From positions 1,698,766 through 1,762,765 of the forward strand of contig CP002295.1 in NCBI GenBank assembly GCA_000238975.1: a DNA stretch of 64,000 bases. The letters are read 5' to 3'. The notes under the pieces were generated by a model that saw only the letters and a program-made list of their open reading frames with translations, searched no databases and had not been told where the DNA came from. Below are positions 26,230 through 38,078 of this stretch, in pieces. Numbering within the stretch: the first letter of the stretch is position 1; every line of letters starts with the position of its first letter. The stretch comes from Serratia symbiotica str. 'Cinara cedri' (GTDB lineage Bacteria > Pseudomonadota > Gammaproteobacteria > Enterobacterales > Enterobacteriaceae). The position numbers and the translations under genes are program-made.

Positions 26230-29200
26230 TTAGTATTTATGAAACATAAATATTACACTCTAATTACTTAATCACTCACAAGCTGTTTACTAAATTAAAA
26301 ACATTGAGCTTGAGGAAAAACTTAAGGCTACGTAAATTATTCACTCACATCTAATACACTAATATTATAATTATACATCAAATAAACGCTAAGTACGAGC
26401 ATATATAAGTTATTTGCATTTATAATTAATAATAATTAGATTAATATAAAAAATTTACCAAAACTTTTATAAACAGGTTAATTACTGAAAGTATAATAAT
26501 TATATTAATTTACATCTTATCTATAAAGTAAATAAAAAAATAATCAATTTTACCTATTGCTGAGCAAGAATAAAGAGTAATTAATAAAAGATCATTAATA
26601 ATGTAGCGTATTATTTACTCAGTAATTTATATCATGAAATAACTGAATATTTTTATAACTTCATAAAATTTTATTGTTCTCTTAAAATACCAAATAAATA
26701 CAAATTGCTACTATTTATCATGGCAATAGTGGTCTACTAAATGTCAAGCAATAATACTTTTTGCTAAAAAGCAACTACAGGTCACTAAGTTACGTAACTA
26801 AATTGCATCAATATATTACTATTTTAATCTACAAGTAGTATAAATAAAATAATTAGCAGACGTTAAAGCAATCAATAATCAAATACTAACTTTGGTATAT
26901 TAAATATTGTTTTCTATACTACTTACAATTCCTTTACTACAACCATGATAAGGTAAGATGCTAATATTAGTTGTAATCATATTAAATACTATTTAACCGA
27001 TGTTATTATCTATTTTATAATTATATACACATTCCATAAGACCTGACTCAATAAGATATATTTTACTATCCATCTGAGCTAAAATAATGAGAGAATACTA
27101 GGCATTAGTAATATCTTTAGCATTAGCTTGAATTTTTGCCACATTAAAATTACTAAATTCAAAATAAAATAGATATTTTGCTTATATTTTTAACTTTAAT
27201 ACTGCGATCCAAATAACTTTGTAATAACATATAGCATGCCTTACAATAATAAAATATAGTCATCACAGTATAGGTATTATCTATTAGAAGTACTGAATAT
27301 CGCATTAATAAAATATACGATCCATAAATTTATAGAAGTTATTGTCCATAAATACACATAAATAAAAAACTAGACAAGTAATATTATTTAATATAACTAC
27401 TTAGAAATTAAATGCTCTAGATATTTATACTATTACTAATACTATTATTTCTTTAAGAATTAAATTCTTAAATTTACTGTTAATATCATTCAACGACTAT
27501 TGAATAGTATAAAAAATTAACATGTCTATAATAAAATAAGCGTCACTATATATACCTTTATTATAATATTCTATAAAAAATAATAGTATAAGGGTAATTT
27601 AAACCTTTAATTTCATGTATAAATATAAATACACACCTGCGCAAAATAACTATTAATTAATATCACTATTAAATAGTTTATTAAAATTAATATATATCAT
27701 CATATTCTTACTATTAATGCAATAATAATCGATTATTATTAATATTAACATGAACATAAGGAAATATTTCCGCAAAAGCCATAACATAAAGTTATATTAT
27801 TTCTAAATATCTAATAATAGTGTTAACATGCTAAAGAATAATTAGACACAATACCAAGTAGTAATAATGGGTACAACCTAGTAATTTTCTTGCTAAGCTA
27901 TCAGTTACTAATTTCTGCTACTAGTTTAATCTATAAATTTTAGTAACAAATTAACTAATTAGTTAATAGTAAAATAACATGCATATTACACAACAAAATA
28001 TATTAATATAAATTAAATATCAATAAATAATAAGTAATATACACTTATAATATAATTATAGATTAGTTAAATTATAGATTAGTTAGTTAATTATTATCGC
28101 TCCTATCATAAACAAATAAAAAATAATATTATACTACTAATAAAAATATATAACTGAAAACTAACGCATCAATGGTATTTATATAATCATTAAGTAATAT
28201 AAATTATTTAAAATGTAGTCTAACTAATCATTTTGCAATATTATAAGCAATCTAAGTTATCATTAGTAATACTTCATAACTAAATAAATAATAGTAAAAT
28301 AAAATTAGTGGATACAAGATTTTAAAAACTGTAGTTTTTAACTTCTGATTACTAATGTACTAATTGAAAATGACAGTAATTTACCATATGCAAACTTAAT
28401 AATAATCAAAAACTTACAATTACCAGTAATATAGTAATATTAACTTACTTACAAATATTATAATGCAATAACTGTAACCTTATATTAAACTAACTACATA
28501 AGATATTTAAAGTTAATAATAAAAATAAATAAAAATTAAGTATTGATGATACATTATTCACTATGTAATAGTTATTAATAGAAGATTAATTTTTTATCTA
28601 ATTAAATAATACTAAATAATATAATTATTAATGAACCAGGATATATTAGTTATTAGTTATATTAATCAATAGCAATAATAGCACCTTAAGTATGCTGCTT
28701 ATTAAAAAGCAGATATTAGAAAATTATTTTATATAACATATATATAAAATATAAAATAATTTCAGTATATAAAAAGATAAAGAAAAAACATAATATACGT
28801 TATTACTCAAGATTAAAGTAATAATAAAATATTTTAATTTTATTCTACATACTACAACCATAAAAGGCGATACTCACTATCCTACTATACAAACTTATTT
28901 GCATTCATTTTATACACTAAATATTCGTATTAAAAATAGCTAAGTAATATATATAAAATAATATTTTTAGTATCAATTTATTAATATTTTAGTAATTAAT
29001 ATTTAATATTAAATTAATTCTAACCAACTATTTTAAAATTTAATAATTTGTCATTAAATGTATAAATTACATATAAATTATTAATTAAGAAATTATTAAA
29101 AATATACTTATATTTTATCTTATCAATTTAATATCACACAAAAATCTGAAATATTCTTATATTAATAAACTGATTTACCGTATAAAATATTAGATACTGA

Positions 29201-29950
29201 AAGCATGGAGTTTATTTATAATAATAAACATTTACTTATGTTTTAAAATATGCTCTATAACACACCCATATACTTAGCTATTTAGGTACAAACTAACTAC
29301 TAACTACTATTCCAATTAAGTTGCTTACTTTAGACTTATTACTTGACTAAGCATAAGGTATAATTTGTGTTAAAAAGGTAAGATACACATCTTATTTAAA
29401 ATAGTTATACAATTATCCTATGTATTAAAATAATCCACTCATAATATCATATATAACATAATAAATTATTAGTCCGTTGATTATAAATAAGATTTAAGCA
29501 CTTATTAACATAATACTCAATATATAAATATTGGTTATATTATAATTAAGCCTTATATTTTTAATATATAGAAATATCTACTAATTAATAAAAATATATT
29601 ATTTATCTTTATTCTAATATATATCAGTTTTTATTTACATATTACCTAGTAATATAAAAATTTAAGGACATAGATAAATTAACTCTGTTAATAATAACTT
29701 TTAATAATATTATAAATAGAAATTTTTATAACTATAGATAATTATCCGATAGTGATTATAACTGTTTACATCAGGAGATATTACTGTACTTTATAATATT
29801 TTTAAAAAGTTAATAAGTAACCAGATAAATCTATCATCCGTATTTATTTTCATTACTGATAATAAAATTATACATTATGAGATATATTTTATGTTATCTA
29901 TATTACTTATATAATAATATTATTATTTAGCTAATTAGTATTTATAATAA

Positions 29951-29980
29951 CTATTATATTCTATTATATTCTATTATATT
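29951..29980. repeat. 3 x 10-bp tandem repeat
   Basis: Three exact consecutive copies of CTATTATATT in non-coding DNA. A simple AT microsatellite. Confidence 0.75.
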
Positions 29981-30695
29981 ATCAATAATAACTTTGTATT
30001 TATCATTATTCTCAATATATTATATTTAATAAATTATTATAATTTATCAACATAAGCATATTATCAGTAATATATAACACAATAATTTATTGAAGATCAT
30101 TATAATCTAATTATCTTTATACATTAGTATAAACGTATTTATTAGCTACTAATCCTATGATATTTTTTAAGTTAACTAAGATTTTACTATCTTACTAAAA
30201 CGATTAGTAAAATAAACTAACAAGATTAAACTACTCATAATAAATGAATTATATGTTAGTTTCATAAATTTACTAAAATGATCAAAAAATAAAATATCTT
30301 ATATATAAGATATATACCATCTCTAAGTATATAATAATAATTTTCTAAATTATCATAAACTTAAAGATATTAGTTATAATTAAATAATTATTTATAACTA
30401 TTGTTATATTCTTCATTAGATCATTATAATCAAGTAATACAATAATAGTATCATAGATCATACTACTTTTGTTTATTTTATATCTAAATGATAAAATATA
30501 TTAAGCCGCTCTCGTCAACGCTACTACTTTAACGCGATTAAATATTATACTTTTTTATTAAAAATAAATCGACTCAATACATTATATATTAAACATAAAA
30601 GATATTACAACAAGATAGTAATTATCTATTAATAATAAAATAATTAATTTTAATTAAACACTATCTTAACTTATTGCAATATAATATATTATTAT

Positions 30696-30713
30696 ATACG
30701 ATTTAAATCGTAT
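30696..30713. repeat. 18-bp perfect palindrome
   Basis: ATACGATTTAAATCGTAT is perfectly self-complementary, with CG steps that are rare in the surrounding sequence. It lies in the gene desert, about 1 kb downstream of the typA 3' end. It could be an operator-like site or chance. Confidence 0.5.
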
Positions 30714-31672
30714 TATTATATAATAATATACTTATCATTTATGAATATGTAATAATATAATTGACAATGTCTACTAATAAACTCATAATAAAAAAATATC
30801 ACTAAAATATATATAAATTTATAACAAAATTAAAATACTTTATATAAATATTAAATATATGATAAATATATATAATTAGACACATTAGTCTAGTTAATAC
30901 AATTTTATTTATTCTATACTAAATTATCGATAATGTATATTATTGTTATAAAATATTAATTTTAAATTTATTTATTATCATAACACACATTATTATGTTA
31001 TATAGAATATTATTAATATAATAAATAATAATTTTACTGCATACTTATTACAAAACATAAAAATTACTCGTAGAGATAAAAAATAAATATATACATATAA
31101 GCATTAGCTATAAACTATAATAAAGGCTTACAACTGAACTATTAAATTCATGTAATCTAGCAATATATTTATATATTTTATATATAAATAATACAAACTT
31201 TGATTTCAATATTTATTGACAGAAATAATAATAAGATGTGTTAATGCCTTGATTACTAATCGTGTATAAATATTACCAAGATTTTAGGGATAAATAACTT
31301 AATTTAAAAATAGTGAATATAACTCTCATGCATATAATATCTAGCATATCAACAAGATTAACATTATGTTGTTATCACAAATTTTATTACTATGAGAGTA
31401 AAGATGATTATATCATGCTGGGGATTGTTTTATTTTTCAATGACAATATAAAATATTAATAAGCACTCTAATGAGAGCAGTTATTAATAAATTAACTTTA
31501 AAATATATTCAGAATTATTGCGTACATAGAAAAATATTTAACACTTTTTATTATAGAGTAAAATAATATTGTATAATTAAATTAGGGGTTATTATTATGT
31601 TCTTCTTGTATATTTAAGCTCAATACAAAATATAGTATTTATTAATTTATTTAGTTAAATAACTATAATACC

Positions 31673-31745
31673 ATAACCTTAATCTCCTGTGTTTATTTTA
31701 CTTATTATAATACACAGCAAAATAAACACAGGAGATTAAGGTTAT
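31673..31745. repeat. 27-bp perfect inverted repeat with 19-nt loop behind typA
   Basis: The arms at 31673-31699 and 31719-31745 are exact reverse complements over 27 bp. Each contains TTAATCTCCTGTG or its complement, so the arms are richer in G+C than the flanks. The repeat begins 40 bp past the typA stop, so the typA mRNA would end in a very stable stem. No clean U-tract follows on either strand, so this is not a textbook intrinsic terminator. It may act as an mRNA 3'-end stabiliser or terminator, or be the relic of a small mobile element. Confidence 0.9.
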
Positions 31746-31785
31746 ATAATATAAAATTATAATTTATAGATAACTGGTTAAAATA

Positions 31786-33609
31786 TTAAAAATACTTACA
31801 AGCACGATGAGCGAGCTTACGATCATTTTCCTTTAAATAACGCTTGCGAATACGAATAGAATTTGGAGTTACTTCTACTAATTCATCGTCATCAATAAAT
31901 TCTAATGATTGCTCTAAGGTCATTTTAATAGCTGGCACTAAAGTAATCGCTTCATCAGTACCAGAAGCGCGCATATTAGTTAATTTCTTACCCGTTAAAC
32001 AATTAACAGTTAAATCATTGGGACGTGAATGAATACCAATAACCTGTCCTTCATAAACTTCTACACCATGACCTAAAAAAAGTTTACCCCGATCTTGTAA
32101 ACTATATAACGCAAATGCCAATACTTTACCTTGACCATTAGAGATAAGCACACCTTCCTTACGTTTTCCTAAAACAACTGGACACATATCATCATAGTGA
32201 CTAAAAGTAGAGTACAATAAACCAGTACCAGAAGTCATAGTCATAAATTCATTACGCAAACCAATTAAACCACGACTTGAAATGATATAATCTAAACGCA
32301 CACGGCCTTTACCATCTGCATTCATATTTTTTAAATCTGCTTTGCGCTCACCTAAAGCCTGAATTGCATAACCTTGATGTCTATATTCAATATCTAAAGT
32401 CACATTCTCAAATGGCTCTTGCTGCCGACCATTAATAATACGAAAGATCACTTTCGGACGAGAAACTGCTAATTCAAAACCTTCACGCCGCATATTTTCA
32501 ATCAAAATAGACAAATGAAGCTCGCCACGACCAGATACACAAAAAACATCAGGATCTTCAGTTTCTTCAACGCGTAATGCTACATTATGTATTACTTCCT
32601 GTTTTAAACGCTTCAATATTTGACGTGATGTTATAAATTTACCTTCTTTACCACAAAAAGGTGAAGTATTAACACCGAAGCACATACTAACAGTTGGTTC
32701 ATCAACAGACAATACTGGCAATGCTTCCACCGCAGACGCATCACAAATAGTATTAGATATATTTAGATCCCCTAAACCAGTAATTGCAATAATATCACCA
32801 GCTGCAGCTGAATTACATTCAATACGTTCTAATCCCATATAACCTAATATTTTCCCTACCTTAGCGTTGCGAGTTTTACCTCTACTATCAATAATAATAA
32901 CCTGCTGATTTGGCCTAACCTGACCACGCTTAATACGACCAATACCTATAACACCTAAATAATTACTATAGTCTAATTGAGAAATTTGCATCTGAAATGG
33001 TGCTTCTATTTCAACCTGTGGCGCGGATACATAAGTAACTATCGCCTGATATAATGGGGTCATATCTTTAGCCATATCATTATAATCTTTACCAGCAATT
33101 CCCAATAATGCCGATGTATAAATGATCGGAAAATCAAGCTGTTCATCTGTTGCATCAAGATTAACAAATAAATCAAATACCTGATCAATCACCCAGTCAG
33201 GACGCACACCAGGACGATCAACCTTATTAATAACCACAATGGGTTTTAGGCCGTTTGCGAAAGCTTTTTTTGTTACAAAGCGTGTTTGTGGCATAGGACC
33301 ATCCATTGCATCCACAACTAATAAAACAGAATCAACCATTGATATAACTCGTTCTACTTCACCACCAAAATCAGCGTGACCAGGAGTATCTACGATATTA
33401 ATACGATAATTTTTCCAATTAATAGCAGTGTTTTTTGCAAGAATAGTAATTCCACGTTCTTTCTCCAAGATATTAGAATCCATTACACGCTCAGTAGTAT
33501 CTTCACGCTCCCCAAAAATACCTGATTGTTGTAATAATTTATCAACTAACGTGGTTTTACCATGATCAACATGGGCAATAATGGCAATATTACGTAAATT
33601 TTCACTCAC
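31786..33609 (-). CDS. typA: Ribosome-binding GTPase BipA/TypA
   Basis: Translational GTPase of the EF-G/LepA group that binds the ribosome and helps 50S assembly and growth under stress, notably cold. The domains are in order: G domain with AHVDHGKTT, switch [14 protein letters not shown] and NKVDRPG; beta-barrel domain 2 (QISQLDY, IGRIKRG); two alpha-beta domains ([31 protein letters not shown]); and the BipA-specific C-terminal domain ([16 protein letters not shown]). I take the GTG at 33609 as start. GAGG lies 8 nt upstream, the protein then opens [13 protein letters not shown], and the length becomes exactly the 607 aa of E. coli. An in-frame ATG 23 codons upstream lacks similarity. Confidence 0.97.
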   Translation of the reverse strand: MSENLRNIAIIAHVDHGKTTLVDKLLQQSGIFGEREDTTERVMDSNILEKERGITILAKNTAINWKNYRINIVDTPGHADFGGEVERVISMVDSVLLVVDAMDGPMPQTRFVTKKAFANGLKPIVVINKVDRPGVRPDWVIDQVFDLFVNLDATDEQLDFPIIYTSALLGIAGKDYNDMAKDMTPLYQAIVTYVSAPQVEIEAPFQMQISQLDYSNYLGVIGIGRIKRGQVRPNQQVIIIDSRGKTRNAKVGKILGYMGLERIECNSAAAGDIIAITGLGDLNISNTICDASAVEALPVLSVDEPTVSMCFGVNTSPFCGKEGKFITSRQILKRLKQEVIHNVALRVEETEDPDVFCVSGRGELHLSILIENMRREGFELAVSRPKVIFRIINGRQQEPFENVTLDIEYRHQGYAIQALGERKADLKNMNADGKGRVRLDYIISSRGLIGLRNEFMTMTSGTGLLYSTFSHYDDMCPVVLGKRKEGVLISNGQGKVLAFALYSLQDRGKLFLGHGVEVYEGQVIGIHSRPNDLTVNCLTGKKLTNMRASGTDEAITLVPAIKMTLEQSLEFIDDDELVEVTPNSIRIRKRYLKENDRKLAHRACKYF

Positions 33610-36600
33610 AACTTTACCTCTAGCATAAGAAATAGTAATTATTCTACGCGTATTGAATGAAGGGTTAAACAAAATCACTATGCTTTATTATTAATAATAG
33701 TATTCCTATTAATGTGTAAGCCTTGTGTATAGCAAATATGAATATCATTAAATAATACCCACACTGAAATAATATTTCATTGAACTCAATTAATAATGTA
33801 GTATTGATACCCATGAGAAATCATTACTAACTACACTAATATAAAATTTACAAAATAAATTTATTTAAAATTAATAACAATGAGATATCATCAATTATAT
33901 ACTTAAAATAATAAATATAGCTATTACATAAATTTTAATAATACTATACATATATATAGTGAAGCAAATAAACATACTTTTTACTAAAATTTAAGATAAT
34001 AAATAACACATGATTCTCTATATACATTAAGTAAAAATAAGATTTTAAGAAGAAAGTGGAATATTATATAACTTACTAATTAACTGTTAATAAATTATCG
34101 ATAGGGTTCATTTAAAATGAGATTAGATATTAAATAAACAATCAATTTATTTTAAAATAATATCAATTTATTATTAATGTTATATTTTAAAACTAATACT
34201 ACCTACATAGTATAATCTTAATTAGCGCTTTATTTCTAAATATGCAAAAAATTTAATGAGTTCTATAATATCACTCATACTACAATATTACATTGTAAGT
34301 AATTTATTCTATTTTATAATATCAATATTAATAAATATAAAATTAATTTAATCTGAATTAATATCATTAATACTATTATTAATGAGTGTATATAAAATAC
34401 AACTGTATTGACAAATAAAATAAAAACTATCTATCTATAATAGAAATTATTTTTAGTTAATATAGTTAGTTACTCATAAAACAATTGCCACCCTATATAT
34501 ACATATATCAAATAAATAAATTTAATACTTTAAAAGATACTAACAAATAACGATACTAGATAATAAATAATATATATTATACTTAATAATGCCAATTATC
34601 ATTTCAATACATTTAACATTTATTAATATATAATACATATACTACATAAGATAGAAATTATCTTCAGCAATATATGTAAATTTTATATTAAAATATATAA
34701 AATATATAAATATTTCAATATTAAATATCACACATTATAGTGTATAACTCATGACAATATATTTATTTATAATCAAGGTTATTGACTACTTAAAATAACC
34801 TATACCGCATCAGTAGTATAATTAAAATATCTACTATTATAGATAATAGATAATAAATCTAGATATTTTTCACTATTAAAGATTAGAACTAAAATTAGTG
34901 GCTATAAAAATTATTATGATAAGTTTACTTTTACTAATTATTTGGTACTACTACCTTAGTATACAACATAAACTACAATATTTAGACAAACATGTAAAAA
35001 TATTATCATTTAAATATAATACTTATAATTAAATTAATATATAAATTTTACATACCTTGTTAGATCATAAATAACAAATAGAACTTATTGACACTTACTA
35101 AAATATTTTAATAATATACTCTTAAAACAATATAGTTAAAAAGTAGTTATATTTGAAATATATTTAATAACTTATTACACTTTACGTATAAATTATTAAA
35201 AATAAAATATTTGTTAAAATAGAATAAAATATTTCACCATAACAACTAAAGTTAATAAAATATCTATCTCATTATAAATGAGAAAGATATTGATAATATT
35301 ATTATTTATATTGATATTTAACGCATTATCTACAATAACACAATATTCTATATAACTATATTAGTAATAAAATTATACTTACTGATATTTTCTAGAAAAT
35401 AAATAAATATTATTTATAATATTATATCCACTTACCAATTTCAATTAATAACTTAAAATAAAATAATAATTAATTATTATACATTATTATTTTAGCATAA
35501 TGATAATTTACCTAAAAATAAAATAACTCTGAAGGTATACTGAATAATAAATTATCTATAAATTTATTTTATAAATTAAATTATCGTGCTATTATAAATA
35601 AAAAATATATCACTAATAATATATATTCTAAATTAATCATTATACTTTAATAAGTATTTCTTTTCTATAAAAAATTAGAAAAATTATTATTATCATCATA
35701 TATTTTATGAAATTTAACACCTTAGCGATACATAACTAAAATGTGAAATACTTTATTAATTAGCTACATTATAATTAATTAATAACTTTTTATAATAATA
35801 TATTATATAAGAAGTACTATTTCTATTGACTTACTCATACCTTGCAATATCAAATACGATACTATCGTTCTGCATCAATAACTAACTAAATAGCCTTATA
35901 TAGAGACAATATTGATTATTTTATAAAAACATATTAACTACAAATAATATAAATAATTATAAATTATACAAATAAATAAAATAAAGCTCTACTGATATTA
36001 TTTATACTTAATATTTTGATTAGGTGCCATAGATTATTATTGCTATTAACTAATTTATAAAATAATTATCTACCATTTTTAATAATTTATATCGTAATAT
36101 ATTGATACATACTATTATATTAATACAATAAATATTCAATGCTTTGTAGTGTTATGCATCAATGCAAATAAAATATATATTTTAGAAATATATAATACTA
36201 ATATATTAGGAATAATAGATATAATCTAAACATAAGATTATAAAATAATATATATTAGTTAAAAGATTATCATTTTATATTTTAAATTTATCGCTTAATA
36301 CGTTATTACAAGACATATAATTTTATAATCAGTTACAAAATTAACATTATATTTTTTTAATCTATAATTAAAAATTAATATATTTTATAAAATATTACTT
36401 CAGAATGTAATCTCTATTATTAAGAAAATTACTCTCTATCATAATAGAGATATTTCTTAGTTATTTATTATGTAAGAATGTATACATATTGAAGCAAGAG
36501 CTATATACTGAATATAGTTGTATAACTTAGATAACATTATCTCTTATCTTCTAAGTTATTTTTTAAAAAAATATATAAAATCTATATTTAATAAATAGAT

Positions 36601-37242
36601 ATAGTAGATACTACATTAGTAATGTACTAATAGCTAATATTAGTATTATGATATATTAAAATATATTTTATTTTTATCACTAAATATAAGCATGTTAAAT
36701 AACATGATAAATATAGTAAAAAATAAATTTTTTTTCTATATATCAGTGTATCACTTAATATTATATAAAAATATAATATTAAGTATAGCAATTCATTATT
36801 TTACAAATTTACTCATTATTATTATAATAAATATAGTTTTATCTAATGATTAGATGATAGCTATAAATATATATTATTTTATAGATTATATTACCAACAC
36901 TTTATTACTATAATGCGCATTTTTTTACTTCGTAAAATCTTTTATTATTTACTTAAAGCATTAAATTCATAAACTTACAGGGTCACTAAATGCGTTTAAA
37001 ATGTTTCATTTTATGATTATCATCGTATTTTATATCGAGCTTATTTTTCGTATTTCTACAGATTAAAAATAGATAATTTATGAAATAAATTCTTATATAG
37101 TTAAATTAAGTATATAATACTTAAAAAATTTATATAATTTTATGTATTCTTAAAAATAATATTTATTCTACGTATATCACTTTTGCTAATAATGTAATTA
37201 TAAGTGTTAACATATTAATCATTTTTATAAAGGATAATAATT
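33610..37242. other. 3.6-kb AT-rich gene desert between typA and engB
   Basis: In enterics glnALG, hemN and yihI lie between typA and yihA. None could be recognised here on either strand. The sequence is dominated by A/T runs. A 14-bp perfect stem with AAAA loop lies at 36753-36784, and a pair of 11-bp inverted arms at 36410-36420 and 36441-36451. The engB promoter must be near the right end but is not clear. Confidence 0.6.
36753..36784. repeat. 14-bp perfect inverted repeat, tetraloop
   Basis: The arms ACTTAATATTATAT (36753-36766) and its exact complement (36771-36784) enclose AAAA. It is composed almost only of A/T, in non-coding DNA about 460 bp before engB. Confidence 0.6.
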
Positions 37243-37863
37243 TTGAATAAGAATAATTACAATTATCATGTAACTCGTTTTATAACTAGTGCAATCAATA
37301 TTCATTATCTGCCAGAAGATATAGGTTTTGAGATTGCCTTTGTTGGTCGCTCTAATGCCGGTAAATCTAGCGCATTAAACGCCTTAACTAATCAAAAAAA
37401 TTTAGCCCGCATTAGTAAAACTCCTGGACGAACCCAGTTTTTTAACCTATTTGAGGTTACAGGTAATCATCGCTTAATTGACTTACCGGGCTATGGGTAC
37501 GCTAAAGCCCCAGAGGCAATAAAATATAAATGGCAACAAGCACTAAATGAATATTTACAAAAACGCAATTGTCTAAAAGGATTAGTAATGCTAGTAGATA
37601 TTCGTCACCCATTAAAAGAACTTGATAAACGCATGCTAATGTTAGCGACAGAGCTTAATAAACCAACCTTAATGTTACTGACGAAGGCTGACAAACTCGC
37701 CTTTAGCACATGTAAAGCTAAGCTTTATATTATGCAAAAAAATGTACTACCATTTATAAATGATATTCAAATTGAAATATTTTCCGCAACGCAAAAAATT
37801 GGTGTAGATAAACTAAAAAAAAACTTAATATTTGGTTTAATGATAGCTCGTCATCAGTACTAA
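37243..37863 (+). CDS. engB: Ribosome biogenesis GTP-binding protein EngB/YihA
   Basis: Small essential GTPase of the TrmE-Era-EngA-YihA class that acts in 50S subunit assembly. The 206-aa product (E. coli 210 aa) has G1 GRSNAGKSS (about residues 31-39), the switch I region [11 protein letters not shown]3 DLPGYGYA, and G4 TKAD. The start is TTG at 37243, supported by AAGGA 9 nt upstream and by the family-like opening. No ATG fits. It faces polA across a 215-bp spacer, the same convergent arrangement as in E. coli, but I see no trace of the Spot 42 RNA gene (spf) there. Confidence 0.95.
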   Translation: MNKNNYNYHVTRFITSAINIHYLPEDIGFEIAFVGRSNAGKSSALNALTNQKNLARISKTPGRTQFFNLFEVTGNHRLIDLPGYGYAKAPEAIKYKWQQALNEYLQKRNCLKGLVMLVDIRHPLKELDKRMLMLATELNKPTLMLLTKADKLAFSTCKAKLYIMQKNVLPFINDIQIEIFSATQKIGVDKLKKNLIFGLMIARHQY

Positions 37864-38078
37864 GTATACTATAAAACTAGTGCTCACTTTTAGGGTGTAA
37901 TTATAGTTATTTAGAAACACTAAATCATAAATGATAAAAATTAACTAATACTTTTGCATAATTTTATAACAAAATATATATTTTTATGTTAATTAAAATC
38001 ATTAATATTCAAATTAATTAATTTAGTATAAAAAATATTTTCTATTTATTAAGATAATTTATTCATCAATAATAAATA
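37864..38078. other. engB-polA convergent spacer
   Basis: A short AT-rich spacer between two converging genes. E. coli carries the Spot 42 small RNA gene (spf) at this place, and I see no sequence resembling it. No terminator hairpin with a T-run is evident. Confidence 0.5.

Larger units (their letters stand above)
26230..31672. other. 5.4-kb AT-rich gene desert downstream of spoT
   Basis: In enterics trmH and recG follow spoT. An ATG at 26239 sits 9 nt after the spoT stop, where trmH would start, but the following codons break within a dozen residues and I cannot confirm similarity. Nothing else in this stretch could be assigned on either strand. Visible structure is limited to a 3 x 10-bp tandem (CTATTATATT, 29951-29980) and an 18-bp palindrome at 30696-30713. 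Confidence 0.6.

Noticed and set aside
31673..31745. Classical intrinsic terminator for typA
   Set aside because: The stem is far longer than usual, the loop is 19 nt and no U-tract follows on the typA strand. Kept as an inverted repeat of unknown role.
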